Shown here in pieces: positions 1 through 5,632 of a stretch of 6,105 nt of DNA (position 1 is its first letter; each line of letters starts with the position of its first letter). Under the pieces are notes generated by a model that saw only the letters and a list, made by a program, of their open reading frames with translations, was not told where the DNA came from and made no database searches. The DNA is from an uncultured Clostridia bacterium (GTDB taxonomy: Bacteria > Bacillota > Clostridia > Oscillospirales > Ruminococcaceae), in the NCBI GenBank assembly GCA_945910715.1, contig CAMDZU010000089.1:1-6105 (forward strand), written 5' to 3'. A program made the translations under genes and the position numbers.

Positions 1-486
1 AAACCTGAACACCTCGTCCAGCAAATCCCCCGTGCCGTGACCGTGAACGGAGGAAACGGCAATGGGGTCGCCAAGACCAAGATTGTAGAATTCGTAAATG
101 TCGGGAGGAACGTCCCCTACGTTGTCGCATTTGTTTACGCAAAGCACAATAGGCTTTCCGCTTTTGAGCAGCATTGAAGCAACCTCGTGGTCGCTGGCGG
201 TAACGCCTGTTTTAATGTCGCAGACGAAAACTATAACGTCTGCGCTGTCAATGGCAAGCTGAGCCTGTGTTCTCATCTGCGAAAGGATAACGTCCTTTGA
301 GTCAGGCTCAATACCGCCCGTATCCACAAGCATAAAGCTTCTGTCAAGCCATTCCGCCCTGCCGTAAATTCTGTCACGGGTTACGCCGGGGGTATCGTCC
401 ACAATGGACATACGCTTGCCCACAAGCTTATTGAAAAGCGTGGACTTTCCTACGTTAGGTCTGCCCACAATGGCAACTAATCTCAT
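1..486 (-). CDS. der: Ribosome-assembly GTPase Der (EngA), N-terminal part, truncated by window edge
   Basis: Der is a GTPase with two G domains in tandem that acts in maturation of the 50S ribosomal subunit in the cytoplasm. The 162 residues visible cover the first G domain. G1 is GRPNVGKS at 8-15, G2 is the threonine of PGVTRD at 33-38, G3 is DTGG at 55-58, G4 is NKCD at 118-121, and G5 is SSVHG at 145-149, close to the family's usual SAxHG. The frame is open to the window edge, so the second G domain and the KH-like C-terminus (about 280 residues of a usual 440 or so) lie outside. The start at 486 is supported by a GGAGTG site about six bases upstream and by the family's usual start just ahead of the P-loop. 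It follows the DUF512 gene by 91 bases on the same strand. No strong promoter is visible in that gap, so cotranscription is likely but not proven. Identification is very secure. Confidence 0.97.
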   Translation of the reverse strand, partial: MRLVAIVGRPNVGKSTLFNKLVGKRMSIVDDTPGVTRDRIYGRAEWLDRSFMLVDTGGIEPDSKDVILSQMRTQAQLAIDSADVIVFVCDIKTGVTASDHEVASMLLKSGKPIVLCVNKCDNVGDVPPDIYEFYNLGLGDPIAVSSVHGHGTGDLLDEVFRF

Positions 487-540
487 TTTTACACTCCGTA
501 TATTTTTAGTTTATATTAACATATTGTTATGCAATAAGCT

Positions 541-554
541 GTAAATCAATTTAC
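541..554. repeat. 14-base palindrome in the DUF512-der spacer
   Basis: GTAAAT and ATTTAC form perfect 6-base arms around a 2-base centre. The site is flanked by two similar motifs, TTATGCAATAA at 527-537 and the perfect palindrome TTATGCATAA at 568-577, whose left ends lie 41 bases apart. Together they occupy most of the 91-base spacer before der. They could be an operator or short RNA hairpins, but AT-rich palindromes of this size also arise by chance. No recognised regulator site matches. Confidence 0.4.
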
Positions 555-577
555 TGTGTGTATAGTCTTATGCATAA

Positions 578-1882
578 TCAACATCTTGTCATATTATCAA
601 GAAGCTCATAGCCGTCAACAACAATGGGCGTAACTCTCACTCCAAGCGCCTTTTCCACGTCCCCTACCGTTGTATCGTCAAGAAAAACGTCGGAATTTGC
701 CCTTAACATTGTGTTTGGGATAATCAGCTCTGTTCCTATTTTGTCTTTAACAGGAACAAGCTGTTTTATTATATCCTGCCCTGTTACAAGACCCGCAACG
801 GTTATTGTTTCACCGAAAAAGTCGTTTCGTATGGAGAAAACGTTGATATGAACATTGGGGAAATCCGCCTTTAAGCTGTCTGCAAGCTTCTGAAGCAGGG
901 GCGCCGCCAGCTTTCCCGTCGCTATGGAGCGGTTTACAACAAGGTTATGAATCTCATTATACTCCTTTTTGTCCGCAAGCCCCTCCATAAACTCGTGCTC
1001 AAGACTTTTCCACATTCCAACGCCGTTTTCGTACTGGTCAAAATCGCCGTAATACTCATAATCAGGCATTTCACGCTGTGCGATAAGGAAAAACTCGTCA
1101 GCAGGATAAACCACACGATTTCCGTGCTCCTTTTCCATTCTATCCCCGAATTCCTCGATTATATCAATTACCTGTCCTGCAGTTTCCTGATTGTAAAGGG
1201 GAATATCCGCAAGTCCCTCACGGTATTTTGTTTCGCCGATAGGAACGCAGGCAATGCTTTCTACGGCAGGATACAGCGCCGTAAGGTCGGAAAGGGTCTT
1301 TTTAAGCTCCTCCCCGTCGTTCCAGCCGGGACAAAGCACAAGCTGGCAATTAAGCTCGTTGCCTGCCTCCGCAAGCTGATAGAGGTATTTAAGGCAGTCC
1401 CCTGCAAAGCGGTTGCCCGTCATTTTGTTCCGAAGCTCAGGGTTGGTGGTATGCACCGAAATGTTAACCTTAAGCTTCATTTTAATTATACGATTAACCT
1501 CTTCCTGTGTCAAGTTGGTCATTGTGATATAATTGCCCTGGAGAAAGCTTAATCGGTCGTCGTCGTCCTTGAAATACAGCGTTTCCCTCATTCCCTTCGG
1601 AAGCTGATCGATAAAGCAGAAAACGCATTTGTTTCTGCAGGACCGCTTTTTGTCCATGAGGTAGGTTTCAAACTCCAGCCCAAGGTCGTCGTACTCGTCC
1701 TTTTTTATTTTAACCTTCCTGTCCTCAAGCTGTATTGCAAGCTTTGAGTCGGTTGCATAAAACTGATAGTCAAGCACGTCGGAAATGGCATTTCCGTTTA
1801 TTGAAACAAGGGTGTCCCCTGCCTTAATCCCTGCTTTCGCTGCCGGTGAGCAAGGCGTCACTCCGATTATTTTCACAGACAT
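578..1882 (-). CDS. PDZ/radical SAM/DUF512 family protein of unknown role
   Basis: This 434-residue protein belongs to the DUF512 family of probable iron-sulfur radical SAM proteins, whose reaction I do not know to be established. An N-terminal PDZ-like segment (about 1-60) carries SPAAKAGIKAGD at 12-23. A radical SAM-type cluster motif CX3CX2C follows at C82, C86 and C89, continuing as FCFIDQLP, a hallmark of the family. Further family signatures are ADEFF at 261-265, NGVGM at 286-290 and, in the C-terminal DUF512 domain, FFGETITVAGLVTGQD at 355-370. Length is close to full for the family. The start at 1882 is fixed by AGGAG at 1889-1893 and by the need to keep the first PDZ strand; it lies inside the 3' end of the ligase gene, a 59-base overlap that suggests translational coupling. 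Der follows on the same strand, a neighbour I recall as common in Firmicutes. Family assignment is secure; function is open. Confidence 0.93.
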   Translation of the reverse strand: MSVKIIGVTPCSPAAKAGIKAGDTLVSINGNAISDVLDYQFYATDSKLAIQLEDRKVKIKKDEYDDLGLEFETYLMDKKRSCRNKCVFCFIDQLPKGMRETLYFKDDDDRLSFLQGNYITMTNLTQEEVNRIIKMKLKVNISVHTTNPELRNKMTGNRFAGDCLKYLYQLAEAGNELNCQLVLCPGWNDGEELKKTLSDLTALYPAVESIACVPIGETKYREGLADIPLYNQETAGQVIDIIEEFGDRMEKEHGNRVVYPADEFFLIAQREMPDYEYYGDFDQYENGVGMWKSLEHEFMEGLADKKEYNEIHNLVVNRSIATGKLAAPLLQKLADSLKADFPNVHINVFSIRNDFFGETITVAGLVTGQDIIKQLVPVKDKIGTELIIPNTMLRANSDVFLDDTTVGDVEKALGVRVTPIVVDGYELLDNMTRC

Positions 1883-3206
1883 GATGAACTCCTAATCCAA
1901 GTAATATGTAGAAGAAAGGCGCAGTGCTGTAAAGGGAAACTCCCGTAAACGAGGAAACAAGGTAGCCGAAGGCCGCCACAAGTGCAGTCTTTTCTTCCGC
2001 AGACAATTCCTTGCGGTACTTAAGTCCTCTCAGGAATACCGCAAAAATCAGCACAAGATAGAACACAAGCCACGGTACTCCGAAGAAAGAGGCGAACTGC
2101 AAAAACTCGTTGTGTGCTCTTGTAGAGCCTGCCGCTTCAAAAATAATGTCTGCCGTTCCGTTAGGTCCCCAGCCGAAAATCGGCTTTTCCGCAATACATT
2201 CCACAGTGGAAACCCACAGACCCCATCTGTTTGTACCTGCGTTTATTGCGTCCTCGCTGCCTGCCGCAATATTGCCCACATCCTTGCCAAGCTGTGACAA
2301 ATCGCCCAGAACCTCGGTTTGCCCCAGAAGCGCCATTGCAATAAGCACCACCGCAAATATTGCCAAGGGAATAAGGGACGCAGTATCAAATCTGCCTTTG
2401 CAGAGGGAGAATACCAGCACAAGCATTACAAAGCCCATAATCAGTGCAAGGAAAGAGCCGAAAGTGGTGTTCCAGATAAGCGCCCATGATAAGAGTGCAA
2501 CACCCGACGCTTCCGCAAGCTTAAGAGCAAACCGCTTTTCAGCAAGGAACATTCCCGAAAGAATAAGGGTGGTTATAACAAGAAAGTAACCGTAATGGTT
2601 GAACTGAGGGAAAACCGCCGAGCGCCAGTTGTTTCCGCATTGAGCAAAATTCAGCATAGAAACACCGAATTTTTCCTGAATAAAGAAGAATATCATTACA
2701 ACCACAGACTGAATAACGATCCAGCTTAATACATATTTTCTGTGCTTGCTTTCCTTTATCATCAATGCGCAGCAAAACAACAGAGCGTAGCTGACGTACA
2801 TTATAATTCCTTCCTGCTGTATGTCCTTGCCCATTACGGTACTTTCGCTGAAGCCGTTTACGCCTGTGGCAATAACCGACCATACTGCCATTGCAAAAGC
2901 AATCAGCACAAGGTAATGCCGTGAGAAAAATGCCTTTGCGCCCTCTCCCTTATGCTTTACGAAATAATCGGCAAAATGCAATGCACCAAGCAATATTGTC
3001 AGCAAAGCGCCGATATAAATAAGCTTGCAGGCAAAAATCCCTATGTAGGCGTTTTCGTCAAACCAGCCCGTTATAAAGAGCAAGGCCGGTACGCTGCAGC
3101 TTATAAGCCCGATTATCATTGCGGCAAGGCTGTAAAAGTTTGGGGGAATATTGTTTATGGCCTCGGATACGGTCTTGCTTTTTATTACCTTTTTAAAAGT
3201 TTCCAT
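1824..3206 (-). CDS. O-antigen ligase/Wzy-type polytopic membrane protein
   Basis: The 460-residue product is a multi-spanning membrane protein of the O-antigen ligase/polymerase family (Wzy_C type). Members transfer or polymerise lipid-linked glycans on the outer face of the cytoplasmic membrane. I count about 11 hydrophobic segments, near 25-48, 55-80, 97-115, 132-150, 158-178, 203-222, 233-246, 249-268, 276-294, 376-394 and 406-441 (the last may be two). Between the spans near 294 and 376 is the large extracytoplasmic loop typical of the family, with TNRWGLW at 325-331, PIFGWGPNG at 342-350 and HNEFLQ at 365-370. NHYGYFL at 203-209 is also family-like. AGGGTG lies seven bases before the start at 3206. 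No glycosyltransferase, flippase or other glycan gene is next to it, so the substrate cannot be inferred; capsule, teichoic-type polymer or protein glycan are all possible. The last 19 codons overlap the DUF512 gene. Family call is firm, specific activity is not. Confidence 0.85.
   Translation of the reverse strand: METFKKVIKSKTVSEAINNIPPNFYSLAAMIIGLISCSVPALLFITGWFDENAYIGIFACKLIYIGALLTILLGALHFADYFVKHKGEGAKAFFSRHYLVLIAFAMAVWSVIATGVNGFSESTVMGKDIQQEGIIMYVSYALLFCCALMIKESKHRKYVLSWIVIQSVVVMIFFFIQEKFGVSMLNFAQCGNNWRSAVFPQFNHYGYFLVITTLILSGMFLAEKRFALKLAEASGVALLSWALIWNTTFGSFLALIMGFVMLVLVFSLCKGRFDTASLIPLAIFAVVLIAMALLGQTEVLGDLSQLGKDVGNIAAGSEDAINAGTNRWGLWVSTVECIAEKPIFGWGPNGTADIIFEAAGSTRAHNEFLQFASFFGVPWLVFYLVLIFAVFLRGLKYRKELSAEEKTALVAAFGYLVSSFTGVSLYSTAPFFYILLGLGVHHVCENNRSDALLTGSESRD
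1888..1893 (-). promoter_or_regulatory. Shine-Dalgarno site of the DUF512 gene, inside the ligase coding region
   Basis: The minus strand reads AGGAGT followed by TCATC and ATG at 1882. This strong site decides the start of the DUF512 protein and lies within codons of the upstream membrane protein gene, so ribosomes finishing the ligase pass directly over it. Confidence 0.8.
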
Positions 3207-3245
3207 TTTTAGTCACCCTATAACAAATGAGGGCCTGACTAAAAA
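3206..3245 (-). promoter_or_regulatory. Inverted repeat pairing the rpmF terminator hairpin with the ligase start region
   Basis: In the minus-strand RNA, UUUUUAGUCA (from 3245 down to 3236) is a perfect 10-base complement of UGACUAAAAA (from 3215 down to 3206), with a 20-base loop that contains most of the Shine-Dalgarno. The second arm ends in the A of the ligase start codon. The first arm is also the loop and part of the descending arm of the hairpin at 3230-3255, so the two structures exclude each other. The arms are seen directly; a regulatory role is inference. Confidence 0.4.
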
Positions 3246-3255
3246 GTCAAGCCCT
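3230..3255 (-). terminator. Terminator-like hairpin after rpmF
   Basis: On the minus strand AGGGCTTGACT pairs with AGTCAGGCCCT across a TTTT loop, giving an 11-base stem with a single G-U wobble, 34 bases after the rpmF stop. The stem is strong, but the downstream tract (CATTTGTTAT) is a poor U-run. It may therefore terminate only partly, limiting how much rpmF transcription reaches the ligase, DUF512 and der genes. The opposite strand has an A-C mismatch in the stem, so it is better suited to minus-strand transcription. Confidence 0.6.
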
Positions 3256-3288
3256 TTCATTCTGCTTTGAAATTATCCTAAAGAGCGA

Positions 3289-3474
3289 TTAAGCTTCCTT
3301 CTGAGCGATAACTTCCTTACCCTTGTAATAACCACAGTTGCCGCATACGCAGTGTGGAGCCTTCAGCTCGCCGCAGTTTGTGCAGCGTGAAAATGCAGGT
3401 GCAGATAACTTCCATACCTGTGAACGTCTTTTATCACGTCTTGCTTTTGATACTTTTCTCTTTGGAACTGCCAT
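3289..3474 (-). CDS. rpmF: Ribosomal protein bL32
   Basis: L32 is a small zinc-ribbon protein of the 50S subunit. The product is 61 residues and begins MAVPKRKVSKARRDKRRS, the classic L32 start. A CX2C-X9-CX2C zinc ribbon is formed by C31, C34, C44 and C47, so this is the zinc-binding (four-Cys) form. An additional cysteine, C42, sits in HCVC where many homologues have a basic residue. The start is placed at ATG 3474 rather than the in-frame GTG at 3483, because that GTG is part of the Shine-Dalgarno (GGAGGTG at 3481-3487) and the family begins with MAVPKR. A full-consensus promoter stands about 85 bases upstream. The usual partner upstream of rpmF in many bacteria, the YceD/DUF177 gene, is absent here; a P-loop protein gene precedes it instead. 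Confidence 0.98.
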   Translation of the reverse strand: MAVPKRKVSKARRDKRRSQVWKLSAPAFSRCTNCGELKAPHCVCGNCGYYKGKEVIAQKEA

Positions 3475-3480
3475 TATTCG

Positions 3481-3487
3481 CACCTCC
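3481..3487 (-). promoter_or_regulatory. Shine-Dalgarno site deciding the rpmF start
   Basis: GGAGGTG on the minus strand lies six bases before ATG 3474. An in-frame GTG at 3481-3483 forms the end of this site and would add three residues (start, Arg, Ile) to L32; it cannot be the start, since it would lack its own ribosome binding site. Confidence 0.85.
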
Positions 3488-3519
3488 CTCTGAATTTTGA
3501 AATCTTTATGACTTCAACC

Positions 3520-3535
3520 ATGCATAGCTATACAT
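3520..3535. repeat. 16-base near-perfect palindrome in the rpmF leader
   Basis: ATGCATAGCTATACAT is self-complementary apart from one mismatched pair (a G-U wobble in the minus-strand RNA). It lies in the transcribed leader, between the promoter and the Shine-Dalgarno of rpmF. With no loop it suits a dimeric protein site better than an RNA hairpin. No known operator is recognised and chance is possible. Confidence 0.35.
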
Positions 3536-3558
3536 AATTGAAAATTGGCACGTTTAAG

Positions 3559-3587
3559 ATTATATCATATAACCCTGCGTTTGTCAA
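3559..3587 (-). promoter_or_regulatory. Full-consensus sigma-A promoter for rpmF
   Basis: On the minus strand TTGACA (3587-3582) is followed by exactly 17 bases and TATAAT (3564-3559). The -10 is preceded by TGA, giving an extended -10 (TGATATAAT). Transcription would begin near 3552, leaving a leader of roughly 78 bases before ATG 3474. A perfect -35, perfect -10 and optimal spacer fit strong, growth-linked expression of a ribosomal protein. It starts about 20 bases after the P-loop gene ends, which separates rpmF from that gene. Confidence 0.9.
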
Positions 3588-3607
3588 TAGTATTTCAAAA
3601 ATATTTT

Positions 3608-4009
3608 TTACAGATACTTCTTGATAGACTCGGGCAAGTCTGCAACCTCTGCTGAAATTGTGAATGTAATATTAACGTTGTCGGAAATCTGTGCAATTCT
3701 GTCAAACATTTTGCCAAGCTGATCGTAATCTCTTCCTACGATTCTTAAGATACCGTCAACGAAAATATCTGTGCAGTCATAGTCGGAATTCATAATGCCT
3801 GCGATAAAGCCGAACATATCGTCATAGCTTGCAACCTTTGCGTCCTCAATGTTGATAAGACGAATCTTGTGGTAAATATCAATGTTTAATGAAGAACCCA
3901 GCTGGATAGCAACAACGTTGCCCTTGCTTTTCTTTTCCGCTTCATGGATTGCATCGATTAAGAGCTTGGTTTTGCCTGTACCTTTTTTTCCTGGGATTAA
4001 TTTAATCAT
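3608..4009 (-). CDS. Small P-loop NTP-binding protein of unknown function
   Basis: This 133-residue protein has a canonical Walker A motif, GKKGTGKT at 7-14, right at the N-terminus. A Walker B-like strand, DIFVDG at 81-86, ends in D85. It is soluble, with no signal peptide or membrane segment. The fold would be a minimal P-loop domain: strand and P-loop (2-20), strand VVAIQL (32-37), the Walker B strand, and a final strand NITFTISA (113-120) in the position where P-loop ATPases often carry a sensor. The layout resembles thymidine kinase-like or RecA-like cores, but no lid, zinc site or arginine finger is evident. I recall similar short ATP-binding proteins as conserved hypotheticals in Clostridia, without a known role. 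GGAGG lies eight bases before ATG 4009. It follows pgi by 112 bases on the same strand and precedes the rpmF promoter. The gene looks real; its function is unknown. Confidence 0.85.
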   Translation of the reverse strand: MIKLIPGKKGTGKTKLLIDAIHEAEKKSKGNVVAIQLGSSLNIDIYHKIRLINIEDAKVASYDDMFGFIAGIMNSDYDCTDIFVDGILRIVGRDYDQLGKMFDRIAQISDNVNITFTISAEVADLPESIKKYL

Positions 4010-4040
4010 TGTAGTGTCCTCCGAGTTTTATATTTGTAAA

Positions 4041-4054
4041 ACGGCGCCTGCCGT
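4041..4054 (-). terminator. Weak terminator-like hairpin between pgi and the P-loop gene
   Basis: The minus strand reads ACGGC, a 4-base loop AGGC, then GCCGT followed by TTT and an AT-rich stretch. The stem is GC-rich but only 5 bases long and the U-run is short. It may end part of the pgi transcription; it lies only about 31 bases before the P-loop gene start, so it could also act in that gene's leader. Confidence 0.35.
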
Positions 4055-4079
4055 ATTATTACCCTGTTTTTATGTAGTC

Positions 4080-4104
4080 GGGCGGAGGGAATTATCCTGC
4101 GCCC
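4080..4104 (-). repeat. Hairpin just downstream of pgi
   Basis: GGGCG pairs with CGCCC, and after one mismatch AGG pairs with CCT around a 7-base loop, starting about 17 bases after the pgi stop. No U-run follows directly, so it may stabilise the pgi mRNA 3' end or help the second hairpin at 4041-4054 rather than terminate by itself. Confidence 0.4.
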
Positions 4105-4121
4105 TGTCTGCCGGCGGCTTA

Positions 4122-5459
4122 TCAGCTGAGCTTTGCCTCAAGAGCTGCCTTTGCGTCCTCATAGCCGGGCTTTCCGAGGAGAGCGAACATATTCTTCTTG
4201 TAGCTTTCAACGCCGGGCTGGTTGAATGGGTTTACGCCCAGCAGATAGCCCGAAATTGCACAAGCCTTTTCGAAGAAGTAGATCATATAGCCAAGCTCGT
4301 ATTCGTTAAGCTCAGGCACTTCAAGAACAATGTTGGGAACGCCGCCCTCTGTATGAGCGATAACTGTGCCCTGATATGCCTTGTCGTTTACAACGGACAT
4401 ATTCTGGTTTGAAAGGAAGTTCAGACCGTCGCCGTTGGTGGGGTCGTCCTTGAGGAAGAAATCCTGCTGCGCCTTGCCGAAGTGAACAACCGTTTCAAAC
4501 AGCATCTTTGTGCCGTCCTGAATGAACTGACCGAGAGAGTGGAGGTCGGTGGAGAAAACGGCCGAGGTGGGATATAAGCCCTTGCCGTCCTTGCCCTCGC
4601 TTTCGCCGAACAGTTGCTTGAACCATTCGTTCATCATTGCAAAGGAAGGCTCGTAAGCAACCAGCATTTCCGCCGATCTGCCCTTGCGGTTGAGAATATT
4701 TCTGAGTGCTGCATACTTGTAGCAGTCGTTCTTGTCGATTTCGGGTGAAACAAGCTCATCCTGAGCAGCCTTTGCGCCGTTCATAAGAGCGTCAATGTCG
4801 CAGCCTGCACAAGCGATCGGGAGCAGACCTACAGCTGTAAGAACGGAGAAGCGTCCTCCGACATCGTCGGGAATAACGAAGGTTTCATAGCCCTTTTCGT
4901 CGGAAAGCTCCTTGAGAGTGCCTCTCGCCTTGTCTGTTGTAGCGTAAATTCTGCTCTTTGCGCCCTCTGCGCCGTACTTTTCCTCAAGCATATCCCTGAA
5001 TACTCTGAAAGCAAGGGCAGGCTCTGTTGTTGTGCCCGACTTTGAGATAATGTTTACGGAAAAGTCCTTGCCCTCAACAAGGGAAACAACCTGATTGAGG
5101 TATGTGGGGCTGATTGAGTTACCGATAAAGTAAATGTCGGGTGTATCCTTCTTTACGTTGTTGTAAAGAGAGCCCTTGATTGCCTCGATTGCTGCTCTTG
5201 CGCCAAGATACGAGCCGCCGATACCGATAACCAGCAATACCTCGCTGTCCTTCTTGATTTTCTCCGCAGCAGCCTTTATTCTTGCAAATTCGTCCTTGTC
5301 GTAGTCAGTAGGCAGAGTTACCCAGCCGAGGAAGTCGTTTCCAAGACCGCTCTTTGATGTAAGAGTTTCGTGAGCCGCCTTTACAAGAGGCTCCATTCCC
5401 TTAAGCTCGTCTGCTCCGACAAAGCCCTTAAGATATTTGTCGTTAACCTTTAAAGCCAT
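4122..5459 (-). CDS. pgi: Glucose-6-phosphate isomerase
   Basis: Pgi interconverts glucose 6-phosphate and fructose 6-phosphate in the cytoplasm, at the entry to glycolysis and the exit of gluconeogenesis. The 445-residue length matches the short bacterial form (as in Bacillus) rather than the form of about 550 residues in E. coli. Phosphate-binding and active-site motifs are intact: [11 protein letters not shown] at 79-89, [13 protein letters not shown] at 139-151, [17 protein letters not shown] at 198-214, ESEGK with the likely catalytic base E286, DLHSLGQ with H307, and NQPGVESYK at 413-421 with the likely catalytic K421. AAAGGAG lies about seven bases before ATG 5459, and a good promoter lies some 57 bases upstream of the start. 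The gene ends with a TGA directly followed by TAA. It stands between a cell-wall carboxypeptidase and a P-loop protein and appears to be transcribed on its own or with the latter. Confidence 0.98.
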   Translation of the reverse strand: MALKVNDKYLKGFVGADELKGMEPLVKAAHETLTSKSGLGNDFLGWVTLPTDYDKDEFARIKAAAEKIKKDSEVLLVIGIGGSYLGARAAIEAIKGSLYNNVKKDTPDIYFIGNSISPTYLNQVVSLVEGKDFSVNIISKSGTTTEPALAFRVFRDMLEEKYGAEGAKSRIYATTDKARGTLKELSDEKGYETFVIPDDVGGRFSVLTAVGLLPIACAGCDIDALMNGAKAAQDELVSPEIDKNDCYKYAALRNILNRKGRSAEMLVAYEPSFAMMNEWFKQLFGESEGKDGKGLYPTSAVFSTDLHSLGQFIQDGTKMLFETVVHFGKAQQDFFLKDDPTNGDGLNFLSNQNMSVVNDKAYQGTVIAHTEGGVPNIVLEVPELNEYELGYMIYFFEKACAISGYLLGVNPFNQPGVESYKKNMFALLGKPGYEDAKAALEAKLS

Positions 5460-5515
5460 AACAATTCTCCTTTTATAATTCTATTATCTACTTAATATTC
5501 TTTTTATATAAATAC

Positions 5516-5544
5516 ATTATAGCTGAATTTACCCCTTTTTGCAA
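5516..5544 (-). promoter_or_regulatory. Sigma-A promoter for pgi
   Basis: On the minus strand TTGCAA (4 of 6 matches to TTGACA) is followed by 17 bases and a perfect TATAAT. Transcription would begin near 5509, giving a leader of about 50 bases before ATG 5459. The AT-rich leader shows no clear operator or riboswitch. Confidence 0.75.
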
Positions 5545-5578
5545 GATATTTTATATTTTAACCTCACTTTTAGTCACA

Positions 5579-5610
5579 TATTACAAAAATTTTATCGCAA
5601 TTTTGTAATA
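5579..5610 (-). repeat. AT-rich inverted repeat downstream of the carboxypeptidase gene
   Basis: TATTACAAAA and TTTTGTAATA are perfect 10-base arms separated by 12 bases, lying 23 bases after the carboxypeptidase stop and upstream of the pgi promoter. The stem has only one G-C pair and no U-run follows on the minus strand, so it is at best a weak terminator; an operator upstream of pgi is an alternative. Confidence 0.45.
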
Positions 5611-5632
5611 ACTTACAACTAAATAACAAGAT

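Noticed and set aside
487..577. A promoter for der in the spacer (TATAAA near the start)
   Set aside because: The -10-like TATAAA has only CTTATT at the -35 distance and no extended -10, too weak to list in AT-rich DNA.
947..1552. A 201-residue open frame on the plus strand
   Set aside because: It lies wholly opposite the DUF512 gene, which has clear family motifs. Its translation has no recognisable domain and no convincing ribosome site, so it is a shadow frame.
2110..2589. Overlapping plus-strand and alternate minus-strand frames within the ligase gene
   Set aside because: The ligase frame carries family motifs and regular membrane segments across the whole region; the other frames are low-complexity shadows.
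3220..3250. A promoter for the ligase gene using TTGACT in the post-rpmF hairpin as the -35
   Set aside because: No acceptable -10 lies 16-18 bases downstream; the TTATAG-like sequence is about 21 bases away. The TTGACT is better explained as part of the hairpin stem.
3475..3483. GTG at 3483 as the start of L32
   Set aside because: It is part of the Shine-Dalgarno for ATG 3474 and would add three residues before the invariant MAVPKR start.
3882..4412. A 176-residue open frame on the plus strand with hydrophobic stretches
   Set aside because: It crosses from the P-loop gene over the spacer into the 3' end of pgi, antisense to both. It has no family resemblance and its apparent membrane segments come from the complement of real coding sequence.
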